9,682 nt of DNA from contig CBDUXZ010000042.1 in the NCBI GenBank assembly GCA_965371325.1, positions 1 through 9,682 of the forward strand. The letters run 5' to 3'. Shown here piece by piece: positions 1 through 7,456 of this stretch. The notes beneath the pieces are model-generated. The model made no database searches. It was not told the DNA's origin and worked only from the letters and a program-made list of their open reading frames with translations. The position numbers were made by a program, and so were the translations under genes. The stretch comes from CBDUXZ01 sp965371325 [NCBI: uncultured bacterium]. Lineage in GTDB: Bacteria; JAUYMQ01. How positions within the stretch are numbered: position 1 is the stretch's first letter; the number at the start of each line of letters is the position of its first letter.

Positions 1-1142
1 AGGGTATAGATGATAAGCAGATCGGTCTCCCGGCGCCGGCGCAGTGCCGTCGCGGTTAAACCCATCAGCGCGAGCGGCGCGAGAAGGCCGAAACCCGGCC
101 AGGGGAGCGAGAGCGTTGGAGAGAGCGCCCGGAAGTAGTAGATGTTCATGCTCGAGCGCGTCTCATAGGCGTTCCAGAAAAGGAAGACCTTCTTTGCAAA
201 CAGCTTCAGCGCATCCGCAGGCGCCTCCCTCCACCAGCGAAGCGCCCTCTCCCGGTAGTACTCGTCCTTACCCTCCACCGAAGTGATCCCCTCGCGCTCG
301 GCCATCGTTGCGAAGAGTTGCCAGGATCGCCCCGGACGCATATTCGCCGTGCCGTCCGCCTCGGGGTTGTTTCCCTGGTAGAAATTGAGCCCGGTGTTGG
401 CCTGGAAAACCCATGCGCCCGAGATCGCGTGATTCCTGGCAAGGAGAGGACCCGCGACCAATCCGGCGCCCAGACACACCACCACAAATCGGAACGCGGC
501 CCGGCGCCACGGGGCCCGGCCAGCAGAGCGCTCCGCCGCTGAGGGCCACGCCGCCCAGAGAGCCGCGAGGGGGACGAAGGCCGCCGCATTCGGGCGGGCC
601 GCGATGGAAAGGCCCAGGAGAAAGCCCGCAAGTGCGAGCCGTGACGGGCGTCCTCGGCTGTAAACGAACACCAGCAACGCCGCCCCGTTGAACAGAACGG
701 TCATCGATTCTACGAGGATTTCGCCGTCGTGGTAAACCGCGGGCCAGAGCGTCGCGGCGATTGCAATACTGATGGCGCCCGCAACGGGTCCCCCGCATCG
801 GCGGGCGATGCCCCAAAGAATGAGGCAGTTCCCGAGTCCGACAAGGATCGCCTGGACCGTTCGCACAAAGGAGAGACTCTCGCCGGAGATCGAGAGCAGC
901 GCTGCGAGAAAGTAAGGATACAACGGCGAGTGAATGTGAACCTGATCCCAGAGAAAGTTTCCCCCCTGGATCTCCCGGGCCCACATCAGGTATTCGAGCG
1001 AGTCGACGACCGGATAGTCGAAGAAGGGGGAGACGCTGAACTCCCTCAGGAACGCGAGCCGCAGCGCGGCCCCCACCGCAAGCAGGAGAAGAAGGAACGG
1101 AAGCTCCCACCTTTCGAGAGTCCACCTCGCCTTTCCTGACAC
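1..1142 (-). CDS. GT-C family glycosyltransferase (PMT/ArnT-like, GT39/GT83 type), C-terminus cut by window edge
   Basis: Integral-membrane glycosyltransferase that would move a sugar from a polyprenyl-phosphate donor to a periplasmic acceptor; the acceptor cannot be told from sequence. The frame is open from a GTG at 1142 to the window edge, giving 380 codons. A first membrane helix (about residues 13-31) is followed by the acidic loop FDYPVVDSLEY (41-51), which matches the Asp/Glu catalytic loop of the PMT superfamily, and then HSPLYPY (71-77). Later landmarks are YHDGEILVES, GLSIAARPN and, before the cut, ARNHAISG followed by NFYQGNNPEADG, all typical of ArnT-like proteins. The GTG start is supported by a purine-rich AGGTGAGGAAGG just upstream, which overlaps the stop codon of the preceding gene; the intergenic gap is 9 nt, so the two are very likely co-transcribed and translationally coupled. 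Family is secure, substrate unknown. Confidence 0.9.
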   Translation of the reverse strand, partial: MSGKARWTLERWELPFLLLLLAVGAALRLAFLREFSVSPFFDYPVVDSLEYLMWAREIQGGNFLWDQVHIHSPLYPYFLAALLSISGESLSFVRTVQAILVGLGNCLILWGIARRCGGPVAGAISIAIAATLWPAVYHDGEILVESMTVLFNGAALLVFVYSRGRPSRLALAGFLLGLSIAARPNAAAFVPLAALWAAWPSAAERSAGRAPWRRAAFRFVVVCLGAGLVAGPLLARNHAISGAWVFQANTGLNFYQGNNPEADGTANMRPGRSWQLFATMAEREGITSVEGKDEYYRERALRWWREAPADALKLFAKKVFLFWNAYETRSSMNIYYFRALSPTLSLPWPGFGLLAPLALMGLTATALRRRRETDLLIIYT

Positions 1143-1151
1143 GTGCCTTCC

Positions 1152-2723
1152 TCACCTCTTTCTGCGAAGCAGCGTGATTCCCGCCTCGTCGAAGATAACC
1201 TCGTATGCCGGATCGGCGCGAATAGTCCGGGCCAGATCATCGTAGCGGGATCTGGCAAGCCCGTCGCATCCCCGCTTTTGACAGCGTGAGAGAAAGATGT
1301 AGTCGGCACCGGCCCGTTTGGGAGAGTAGAGCGTAAAGAGATCCCGTCGCCCCGCTATCTGCGCGCCGAGATCGTAGGATGCGGCCGCGGAAGCTTCCGG
1401 CGGAATCAGTGCCCTCGCGGTCGAAGCCGCCTCAACCCGCGCCCAGTCGGGCCGCGGCCACGCGCCTGCCTCCGACCGCCATGCGATGTTCGCACCGATC
1501 GTAAGCGCTATCATCGTGGCGAGGGCGGCAGGATAAAACCGCGCCCCACCGATGCGCCGTCCAACCGCTGCGGTCCCCCACATCGCGGCGAGCAGCAGTC
1601 CGGGCAGGATCATTGCGTGATAGTGGTAGTGGCCCAGAAGAAGCGACGCGCCCCCGTGCCTGGAGAAGATAACAGAGACCAGGACCGGCAGGCCCAGGGC
1701 AAGAAGATGCGGCGCGGCCAGCGGAAGTAAAGCGAGCGGCAGAACAAGATAAGCATAGTAGGCGAGCCGTTCCGGCAGCAAGAGATACGAGGCGAGAAGT
1801 CCCGGGTTCTGGAAGGCAAGTCCCGCCAGCTCGACGGGGCCGTCAGCCAGCGCAAGTCGTTCGGCGTATATGTAGCCGGCCGGATTGAAGGCGGGAAGCA
1901 CTTCCCGAAAAACCAGGGCTCCCCAGCCGAAAGCGAGTGCGAGGGTGGCGATGCCGAGAAGGCGCGGTCCTCCCGCAATCCAGATGACGGCGAGAATCGC
2001 CACGGGCGCAGCCAGATCCTCACGGCAGGCGAGCACAAGGGCCGCACAGACGAAGGCGGAGACATTCCTCCCCCGGAGTGCGAGCGCGTATGCACCGAGA
2101 AGGAGAGGCACGGCAAACACGAATGCGTGAACGTCATAGAGGTTGGCCCGGCCGAGAAGCGGGCTCAAAAGATACAGCCAGGCGAAGGCCACGGCGAGGG
2201 AACGACGGCCGATCAGCGCGCGCGCCGCAACGTAAACGGGAACGGCCCCAGCCGCAAGCAGCAGCGTCTGAAAGACGAGCAGGGTTTCGGGTCGGGGGAG
2301 GAGACGATAGAGCGGGAGCGCCAGGAGCAGGATGGGTTCCACATGAAAAGCCCAGCGGTTATCCGGAAGATCGGGGAAGTCGGTGCCGATCTGGAGGTTC
2401 GATTCAATCTCGGGATCGGTCGTCATTCGGAAAAAGTCGCCCCGAAGCGTGTTCCACAGGGCCTGCTCAACGTTCCCGAGATCGTAGGTTTGGGTCTCCA
2501 GCGCCCAATGCCTGGCGAGGCTCTGCGCCCCGATCCAGAGCACGTAAAGGACGATCCCAGATCCAAGCGCCAAATATGCGGTGCGCGGCCGATCGAGCCG
2601 CTCGGCCAGGCGCCGCAGGGGGGCGGCGAGCAGGGTCATTCCCACTGTGAAGAAGCCGATTCCGCCCGCCAGCAGGAGGGGAAGTGCGCGCGTGAGCAGC
2701 CAGTGGGGCGTCGGATCTGACAT
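1152..2723 (-). CDS. DUF2079 family polytopic membrane protein
   Basis: Multi-spanning membrane protein of 523 residues that resembles the DUF2079 family, whose members look like GT-C-type glycosyltransferases but have no established reaction. Family-like segments seen are YDLGNVEQALWNTL (80-93), FHVEPILLL (126-134), LYDVHAFVF (195-203), CREDLAAPVA (233-242) and HYHYHAMILP (365-374), separated by about ten hydrophobic helices. A soluble C-terminal part (about 420-523) contains ALIPPEASAAAS, usual for the tail of this family. The ATG at 2723 is the only reasonable start: an in-frame TAA lies about 60 nt upstream with no other ATG, GTG or TTG between. The ribosome site is weak (CCCAGG abutting the ATG). 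It is the first gene of an operon with the GT-C glycosyltransferase downstream. The pairing suggests a shared role in making or moving a cell-surface glycan, which is inference. Confidence 0.88.
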   Translation of the reverse strand: MSDPTPHWLLTRALPLLLAGGIGFFTVGMTLLAAPLRRLAERLDRPRTAYLALGSGIVLYVLWIGAQSLARHWALETQTYDLGNVEQALWNTLRGDFFRMTTDPEIESNLQIGTDFPDLPDNRWAFHVEPILLLALPLYRLLPRPETLLVFQTLLLAAGAVPVYVAARALIGRRSLAVAFAWLYLLSPLLGRANLYDVHAFVFAVPLLLGAYALALRGRNVSAFVCAALVLACREDLAAPVAILAVIWIAGGPRLLGIATLALAFGWGALVFREVLPAFNPAGYIYAERLALADGPVELAGLAFQNPGLLASYLLLPERLAYYAYLVLPLALLPLAAPHLLALGLPVLVSVIFSRHGGASLLLGHYHYHAMILPGLLLAAMWGTAAVGRRIGGARFYPAALATMIALTIGANIAWRSEAGAWPRPDWARVEAASTARALIPPEASAAASYDLGAQIAGRRDLFTLYSPKRAGADYIFLSRCQKRGCDGLARSRYDDLARTIRADPAYEVIFDEAGITLLRRKR

Positions 2724-2836
2724 CCTGGGAAAGGCCCTCTCGATACCCGCCGCCGAACGGGGGACGGTGACGCGCCCAGCTTAACGCGCTCCGCCGGCCC
2801 GGCAAACCACCCCTGTCCCGGAAAGCCCAAATTTTA

Positions 2837-2842
2837 TATGAT
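2837..2842 (+). promoter_or_regulatory. Candidate -10 element for the DsbA-like lipoprotein gene
   Basis: The 200-nt gap between the divergent genes is GC-rich except for a short AT-rich patch (about 2830-2843) that contains TATGAT, five of six matches to the sigma-70 -10 consensus. No good -35 box lies 16-18 nt upstream. On the minus strand the same patch offers TATAAA or TATCAT for the DUF2079 gene, so it could be a two-way promoter core. Start of transcription would be near 2849, giving a leader of about 75 nt. Confidence 0.35.
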
Positions 2843-2907
2843 AGGGGGTTGCTTGCCAGGGAGGCGCAGGGTTGCTCTCCCCGGCCCCGGTTTCATCCCC
2901 GCCTCTC

Positions 2908-2915
2908 AAGGAGGT
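2908..2915 (+). promoter_or_regulatory. Strong Shine-Dalgarno fixing the lipoprotein start
   Basis: AAGGAGGT lies 8 nt before the ATG at 2924. It decides that start over the in-frame ATG at 2849, which would put 25 Arg-rich residues in front of a signal peptide that is already complete. Confidence 0.85.
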
Positions 2916-2923
2916 ATCGTTCG

Positions 2924-4015
2924 ATGACCAGGAAATTTTCGTGGTGGCACCCCCTGATGTTGGGCGCAGTCCTGTGCCTGGCTGGATTTGCGATTTCCGC
3001 CTGCGGCGCCCAGGAGAGCACGACTGAAACCGTCGAAGGCTCATCGCCCGCGCAGGCCGTCGCCACGCCCCCTGAGTCGGCCGGCGATCAGGCGGTCGCC
3101 AGGATAGGCGACGAGACCATTACCGATTCGGAACTGACAGAGGCGGCCTCGGCGGATATCACGCGCATCGAGGCCCAAATCTTCAAGGCGAAGGAAAAGG
3201 CGCTTGGTGCGCTGATCCAGGAGAAGCTCCTAAGCGCCGCGGCCAGCAAGGCGGGCAAATCCGTTGACGATCTCATCGCCGACGAGGTGGACGGTAAACT
3301 CGCAGCGATCACGGATGAAGACACCAGGAAGTTCTACGATGAAAACAAGGGCCGCGTCCGGGGCGAGTACGACAAGGTAAAATCCCAAGTCCTGCGTTAC
3401 TTGCAGCAAACGGCCCGCAGGGAACGGATGACGGAGTTCACCAAGGCCCTGAGAAACGAGGCGAAGGTCGTGGTCTATTTCTCGGCGCCCAAGGTCGAGG
3501 TCGCCATTGGTGACGCGCCGGTGAAGGGCGATCCCGATGCGCCCGTAACCATCGTCGAGTTCAGCGACTACCAGTGCCCGTACTGCAAGCGATCACAGGC
3601 AACGCTCAAGAGAATCGCGGAGAAGTATCCGGGGAAGATCCGGATGGTCTTCAAGGATTTCCCCCTCGCCTTTCACAATCGCGCGATGCCGGCGGCCCAG
3701 GCGGCACGCTGCGCCGGCGAGCAGGAAAAGTTCTGGGAGTTTCACGACAAGCTGTTCTCGAGTTCGGGCCTGACAGACGACGACCTGAAGGGCTATGCGG
3801 AGGAACTCTCCCTCGACGCCGCCGCCTTCGACACGTGCTTCAAATCGAACAAGTACGCGAGCGCGGTCTCGGCCGACATGAGCCAGGGGAAGTCTCTGGG
3901 CGTCACCGGAACGCCCGCCTTCTTCGTCAACGGCCGTTTCCTCTCAGGCGCACAGCCCGTTGACGCCTTCTCGGAGATCATCGACGATGAGCTTTCGAAG
4001 GCGGGATCGTCCTGA
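2924..4015 (+). CDS. Lipoprotein thiol oxidoreductase: SurA-like N-terminal region plus DsbA-like thioredoxin domain
   Basis: Predicted envelope lipoprotein of 363 residues that would catalyse thiol/disulfide exchange on exported proteins. Residues 1-26 form a lipoprotein signal peptide ending in the lipobox ISAC; Cys27 would be lipidated, and Gly28 at +2 gives no inner-membrane retention signal. Residues 31-55 are a Ser/Thr/Pro-rich linker. Residues 56-180 (VARIGDETITDSEL, then charged helices) resemble the N-terminal chaperone region of SurA/parvulin proteins. Residues 190-363 are a DsbA-like (Thioredoxin_4) domain with FSDYQCPYC, the redox pair being Cys218 and Cys221, and the cis-proline loop TGTP at 328-331. 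Two more cysteines, 263 and 305, fit the second, structural pair common in this subfamily. It stands alone, divergent from the membrane-protein operon and convergent with lpxD. Whether it works as oxidase, isomerase or reductase is open; no DsbB- or DsbD-like partner is in the window. Confidence 0.9.
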   Translation: MTRKFSWWHPLMLGAVLCLAGFAISACGAQESTTETVEGSSPAQAVATPPESAGDQAVARIGDETITDSELTEAASADITRIEAQIFKAKEKALGALIQEKLLSAAASKAGKSVDDLIADEVDGKLAAITDEDTRKFYDENKGRVRGEYDKVKSQVLRYLQQTARRERMTEFTKALRNEAKVVVYFSAPKVEVAIGDAPVKGDPDAPVTIVEFSDYQCPYCKRSQATLKRIAEKYPGKIRMVFKDFPLAFHNRAMPAAQAARCAGEQEKFWEFHDKLFSSSGLTDDDLKGYAEELSLDAAAFDTCFKSNKYASAVSADMSQGKSLGVTGTPAFFVNGRFLSGAQPVDAFSEIIDDELSKAGSS

Positions 4016-4042
4016 CAGGAAATTCCGGGCGATAGATTGATG

Positions 4043-4070
4043 AAGGGCGCGGGTTGCTACTCGCGCCCTT
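4043..4070. terminator. Hairpin between convergent lipoprotein and lpxD genes, probable bidirectional terminator
   Basis: AAGGGCGCG (4043-4051) pairs perfectly with CGCGCCCTT (4062-4070), a 9-bp GC-rich stem with a 10-nt loop. The U-tract is short on both strands (TTTGT on the plus side), so termination may be modest. The lpxD stop codon (4057-4059) sits in the loop and the last lpxD codons form one arm. Confidence 0.55.
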
Positions 4071-5091
4071 TGTCCTCCTGGCGCAGCCCGAGCTTGCGCT
4101 CGACTCTTCGCAGGCGCCGGAGAACGTCGGGCAGATAGACGAGCGCCGCGGCGACTTTTCGCCAGAGCCCTATCGCCATCTGGGGAAAGCCTGCGATCCG
4201 CGCGCCATCCGGAACGGAACCGATCACGCCGGTTCTGCCGGCAATCATGACGTCGTCACCGATGGTGCCGTGGCCGCCGAGGGCCGTCTGCCCCCCCATC
4301 ATCACGCGCGAACCCACCTTCATACTTCCCGCAAGTCCGGTTTGCGCTGCTATGACCGTGTCCTCCCCGATGACGCAACCGTGTCCGACCTGCACGAGGT
4401 TGTCGAGCTTCGTCCCCCGGCCGATGACCGTTGCTCCCACGGTTGCCCTGTCCACGGTCGCGTTGGCGCCGATCTCGACATCGTCTTCCAGAATGACCGT
4501 GCCGGCCTGGATCATCTTTACGTACTGCCGGTCCCTTGTCGGGGCAAAGCCGAACCCATCGGCCCCGATCACCGCCCCGTTCTGGAGAATCACGCGGTCG
4601 CCCAGCCGCACGTACTCACGGACAACGGCGTTCGAATGGATCACGCAGTCCGATCCGATCCTGGCGCCCCTGTGAATGGTCACGTTCGATCCTATTTCGG
4701 TTCGGTCCCCTATCTCGGCGTCGCCTTCGATGACCGCGTTGGGACCGACGGCGAGATCCTTGCCGAGCCGAGCCGATGCATCGACGACCGCGGAAGGGTG
4801 AATGCCTGGCGCCTGCCGGGGGCGCTCGTAGAGGTGAGGAATGATCCGTGTGAAGGCCAGGTAGGGATCGTCTGTCCTCAAAACGCTGGAGCCGGACGGG
4901 GCATCCAGCCCGGGCCCGAGGAAGATGGCGCCGGCCCGCGTGGTCTTGAGGCAGGGCCTGTACCGGGGGTTGGAGAGGAACGTGAGCTCTTCGGGACCGG
5001 CCTCCTCGATGCCGGCGAGCCCCGTGATCTCCAGCTCGCTGTCCCCCTCGAGCTGCGTTTCCGTAATTTTAGCGATCTCCTTCAGCCTCAT
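4057..5091 (-). CDS. lpxD: UDP-3-O-acylglucosamine N-acyltransferase LpxD
   Basis: Transfers a 3-hydroxyacyl chain from acyl carrier protein to the amino group of UDP-3-O-acyl-glucosamine, the third step of lipid A synthesis, in the cytoplasm as a trimer. From the ATG at 5091 it has 344 residues, close to the usual length of about 340. An N-terminal uridine-binding domain (1-95; GLAGIEEAGPEELTFLSNP) leads into many left-handed beta-helix hexapeptide repeats (about 96-300), including GADGFGFAP (176-184) and NLVQVGHG with the probable catalytic His237, then a C-terminal helix (VLRRLRRVERKLG). An in-frame GTG at 5106 would add five residues; I prefer the ATG because GGAG lies 9 nt before it and the product then begins MRLKEIAKI, as in relatives. 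The usual fabZ-lpxA-lpxB neighbours are absent, so the gene stands outside an lpx cluster. Confidence 0.95.
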   Translation of the reverse strand: MRLKEIAKITETQLEGDSELEITGLAGIEEAGPEELTFLSNPRYRPCLKTTRAGAIFLGPGLDAPSGSSVLRTDDPYLAFTRIIPHLYERPRQAPGIHPSAVVDASARLGKDLAVGPNAVIEGDAEIGDRTEIGSNVTIHRGARIGSDCVIHSNAVVREYVRLGDRVILQNGAVIGADGFGFAPTRDRQYVKMIQAGTVILEDDVEIGANATVDRATVGATVIGRGTKLDNLVQVGHGCVIGEDTVIAAQTGLAGSMKVGSRVMMGGQTALGGHGTIGDDVMIAGRTGVIGSVPDGARIAGFPQMAIGLWRKVAAALVYLPDVLRRLRRVERKLGLRQEDKGRE

Positions 5092-5124
5092 CGATTCCCA
5101 CTCCACATCTCGCCTTGACTGGAA

Positions 5125-5137
5125 GCTATCTTATAGC
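5125..5137 (-). promoter_or_regulatory. Candidate lpxD promoter -10 within a small inverted repeat
   Basis: Reading on the minus strand, TATAAG (5135-5130) matches five of six -10 bases and would start transcription near 5123, about 32 nt before the lpxD ATG. It is embedded in the perfect inverted repeat GCTAT-CTT-ATAGC. No clear -35 box is seen. The 108-nt gap to the upstream methyltransferase gene leaves room for an own promoter, although read-through from that gene is also possible. Confidence 0.35.
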
Positions 5138-5199
5138 AAGGCACAAGCCCCCGCGAGAGGCGGATTGCGCCCCCCTCTCCCCGCCATCCACGATGGCAC

Positions 5200-7320
5200 T
5201 CAGAAGGGAGCGGCTGTGGCGATCTCCCGCTGAAGCCTGCGCGATATCCGCTCTTCGAGCGCCTCCGCAAGGAGTGCAACGTATCGTCGTGGAAGCCCCA
5301 CTCCCTCGATCACGGCGGTATCGAGTGCCTGCCTGTCGGGCCGGTGAACTTCGCTCGAGACAGTGCCGACCGGACGCTTGCGCAGCGGAGCAAAGGCCCG
5401 TGCGATGGCGCGCAACGCGGGCCCCTTCATGCGCTGTGGATCCGGAACCAGGAGAGGCCGGATCTCCGGCCCATAGACGTTGATCCGCCCCCCGATGTTG
5501 ATCCTGCCGAGACTTTCAAGCGCCATGAGGGCGGCGCTGCTGTTCAGGATGGCCGTCCCCGGAAGGGCCAGCGCGCGGTTGGTGAACCGCCCCAGGTAGA
5601 ACATGTTGCTCGCGGTGATCCCCTCGGGTGCGTAGGGGATCATGTGCCGTTCACGAATGAGGAGCGGAACGGCGAAGTCCCCCTGAGGCCGAAGCCGTAG
5701 AGAATACCAGGGATCGTTCCCGCGCAGGGAGGGAACTTCCGGGTAGCGCAGCCCGGGGCGGGTGTGGCGCGCTCTCTTGCGGGTACGCGAGCGCTCCCCC
5801 CGGATCACGTGCGCCAATGCCCCATGAAACCGGCCCTTGCGCAGCTCCGCCCGGGAGAGCGCGCAGATGAAAAGCCGCTTGGGAAGGTGGCCTGGCCGAA
5901 CCTCGAGGGAGGCCACCTCCGACGTCGAGGCCAGAACCGGAATGAGAAACCGGCTCTCGATTTCGCTCGTCTTCCCATCGACGACGAAGAAGTCGACAAG
6001 GCCCGGTTTTGTGCCGTAGTGAAGCGCCGCGATTCCGGAGAGTGGCGCAAAAGCGCCGGCGGCGCGCCGGTGAATTTCGTCCAGGAGATCCGTCCGGCGC
6101 AAGAGCCCCGTCCCCCATCGCGACTCCGAGGCAAGTTGCCGAACAGACACCGCGCGCCGATGCGCCTCCCAGGCACCCAGGGTACCCGTTTCGTTATTCC
6201 CTTTACGGGCGCGGCGATCGCAAACTCCCGACGGTGAGTAGCGCGCAAAGATCGCGGGGCGCCTGGCGGCCTTGTCCGGCCGGCGGATCACGACTACGAC
6301 GGGATTCGCGGCCGCGTGGGCAAAAGCCTTCCCCTCCCACTCCGCGACCAGCCTGAGCTCCGCACGCTCGGCCAGGAATTTCCTTAGCGGCGCCCCGTAG
6401 AGCGCATCCAGCCAGGCATTGCTCGTCACATAAGTCAGAACGCCGCCGGGCCGAAGCCGGGCAAGGCCGAGAAGGAGGAATGCAACCGAGAGGTCCGCTT
6501 TCATGTCGAGCGCAGCGCCCGCCCCCGGGAGATAGCGCTCCAGCCGCGCCGCGATGGCGCGCTTCGTTCGATGCCCGCCGAGCCACTCCTGCCGGATATA
6601 GGGGGGATTTCCGATGACGAGATCAAAGCGCGTTCCTTTCAGACTCTCGAGCGAATCTCCCGCGCGTAGAGATACGCGCGATTTTGAAATGCCGAGGAGA
6701 TCGAGCCGCGTCCGTGCAGCCTCGAGCGCCGCCGAGTCCCGATCCGTCCCGCAAAACAGCGTTCCCTCCTCGCCGAACCGTTGCGCCGCCTCGACGAGAA
6801 AGACCCCCGCGCCGCATGCCGGATCGAGGACGCGCCCGGGAGGGGCTCCGAGCGCGCGCACCCCTTCATCGATAGCAAACCCGGCCATGCCGGCTTCGGT
6901 GTAAACGGCTCCGAGACTCCCGCGGGCGGAAGGCGGCAGCGTATGCTCGGCCACTGCGGCAATGAGCGATCCGCCGAGCCCGGGATCTCCCTCGGGGAGA
7001 GAGGCGAAGAGGCGCGCAAGCTCGGCGCGCAGACGCGAGACCTCATCCCCCGCCCGTTTCCGGTTCGGAGAAGAAGCTTCGGCCGGAAGAGCACGCGCCG
7101 CCTCGATGGTGGTTCGAATGATCGCAGCCCGGGCCGCCTTCCAGCCGAGACGCTGCGCCAACGAGGCGCAGGGCTGCGTCACGACGCGCGTGACGGCCTC
7201 GGCATAGCGGCGCCGGTCGGCCGAGAACGCTTCCCCCTGGAAAGAGGCCAACGGATTGCCTTCTGAGAGAAGGTTGCTCGCGCGGGGGGGGGATTCTGGA
7301 AGGGAGAAGCAGCGTAACAT
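5200..7320 (-). CDS. Solitary adenine-N6 DNA methyltransferase, Eco57I/TaqI-like
   Basis: S-adenosylmethionine-dependent DNA methyltransferase predicted to methylate adenine N6 in a specific sequence. Numbered from the ATG at 7320 (706 residues): a helical N-terminal region (1-125), motif X-like GAVYTEAGMAGF (137-148), the AdoMet-binding motif I LDPACGAGVF (165-174), GTDRD (191-195), the catalytic motif IV NPPY (238-241), then LSVAFLLLGLARLRPGG and YVTSNAWL (297-304). Residues about 400-630 form a C-terminal target-recognition region of TaqI type (GNDPWYSLR, ERHMIPYAP, SNMFYLGRF). I see no PD-ExK nuclease motif, the protein is shorter than typical type IIG fusions, and no restriction gene adjoins, so it looks like an orphan methylase. 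The start is uncertain: GTG 7395 and ATG 7320 lack good ribosome sites, while TTG 7251 has AGAAGG 7 nt upstream. Codons between 7320 and 7252 are less G/C-ending than the rest, which mildly favours the TTG. The C9 tract lies in this disputed part. Confidence 0.85.
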   Translation of the reverse strand: MLRCFSLPESPPRASNLLSEGNPLASFQGEAFSADRRRYAEAVTRVVTQPCASLAQRLGWKAARAAIIRTTIEAARALPAEASSPNRKRAGDEVSRLRAELARLFASLPEGDPGLGGSLIAAVAEHTLPPSARGSLGAVYTEAGMAGFAIDEGVRALGAPPGRVLDPACGAGVFLVEAAQRFGEEGTLFCGTDRDSAALEAARTRLDLLGISKSRVSLRAGDSLESLKGTRFDLVIGNPPYIRQEWLGGHRTKRAIAARLERYLPGAGAALDMKADLSVAFLLLGLARLRPGGVLTYVTSNAWLDALYGAPLRKFLAERAELRLVAEWEGKAFAHAAANPVVVVIRRPDKAARRPAIFARYSPSGVCDRRARKGNNETGTLGAWEAHRRAVSVRQLASESRWGTGLLRRTDLLDEIHRRAAGAFAPLSGIAALHYGTKPGLVDFFVVDGKTSEIESRFLIPVLASTSEVASLEVRPGHLPKRLFICALSRAELRKGRFHGALAHVIRGERSRTRKRARHTRPGLRYPEVPSLRGNDPWYSLRLRPQGDFAVPLLIRERHMIPYAPEGITASNMFYLGRFTNRALALPGTAILNSSAALMALESLGRINIGGRINVYGPEIRPLLVPDPQRMKGPALRAIARAFAPLRKRPVGTVSSEVHRPDRQALDTAVIEGVGLPRRYVALLAEALEERISRRLQREIATAAPF
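7284..7292. repeat. Homopolymer of nine G (C9 on the methyltransferase coding strand)
   Basis: Nine consecutive G on the plus strand read as TCC CCC CCC CGC in the methyltransferase frame, codons 10-13 from the ATG at 7320. Slippage by one base would shift the frame if translation starts at 7320 or 7395, and would only alter the untranslated leader if it starts at TTG 7251. Confidence 0.9.
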
Positions 7321-7426
7321 GCCTACCGCGGGCGGGACACTGCCGCGCGCCCCGAGCCCGGTCGAAGCCCCCTGAAAGCGCCCCCAGCCCGTCACATTTG
7401 AATGTTACTCGGACGGTGGTTCGTGG

Positions 7427-7456
7427 AAAAAGCCCGCTTTTCTTCGGGTTTTTTTT
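7427..7456 (+). terminator. Terminator-like hairpin in the methyltransferase/OmpA leader region
   Basis: AAAAAGCCCG (7427-7436) pairs with CGGG plus T's (7445-7454) through four G-C pairs, one G-T wobble and five A-U pairs, with an 8-nt loop, followed on the plus strand by a run of eight T (7449-7456). On the minus strand the same hairpin is followed by CTTTTT, so it could also act there. No plus-strand gene lies just upstream to be terminated, which suggests a leader or attenuator element or the end of a short unannotated RNA. Confidence 0.5.

Noticed and set aside
268-1155. Long minus-strand frame of 295 codons at the left side
   Set aside because: It is Arg/Gly/Pro-rich with no family resemblance and lies in another frame over the GT-C glycosyltransferase, whose own frame gives clear motifs (HSPLYPY, NFYQGNN).
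2849-2923. Upstream in-frame ATG for the DsbA-like lipoprotein
   Set aside because: It would place 25 Arg-rich residues before an intact lipoprotein signal peptide, and the AAGGAGGT at 2908-2915 points to the ATG at 2924.
4054-5118. Plus-strand frame of 354 codons antisense to lpxD
   Set aside because: Its length follows from GC-rich codon use of lpxD on the other strand; the product is His/Asp/Arg-rich with no recognisable domain, and the minus frame is unmistakably LpxD.
5200-7395. Type IIG restriction enzyme or BREX PglX
   Set aside because: No PD-ExK motif is visible, the protein is several hundred residues too short for PglX or a typical type IIG fusion, and no BREX or restriction genes are adjacent.
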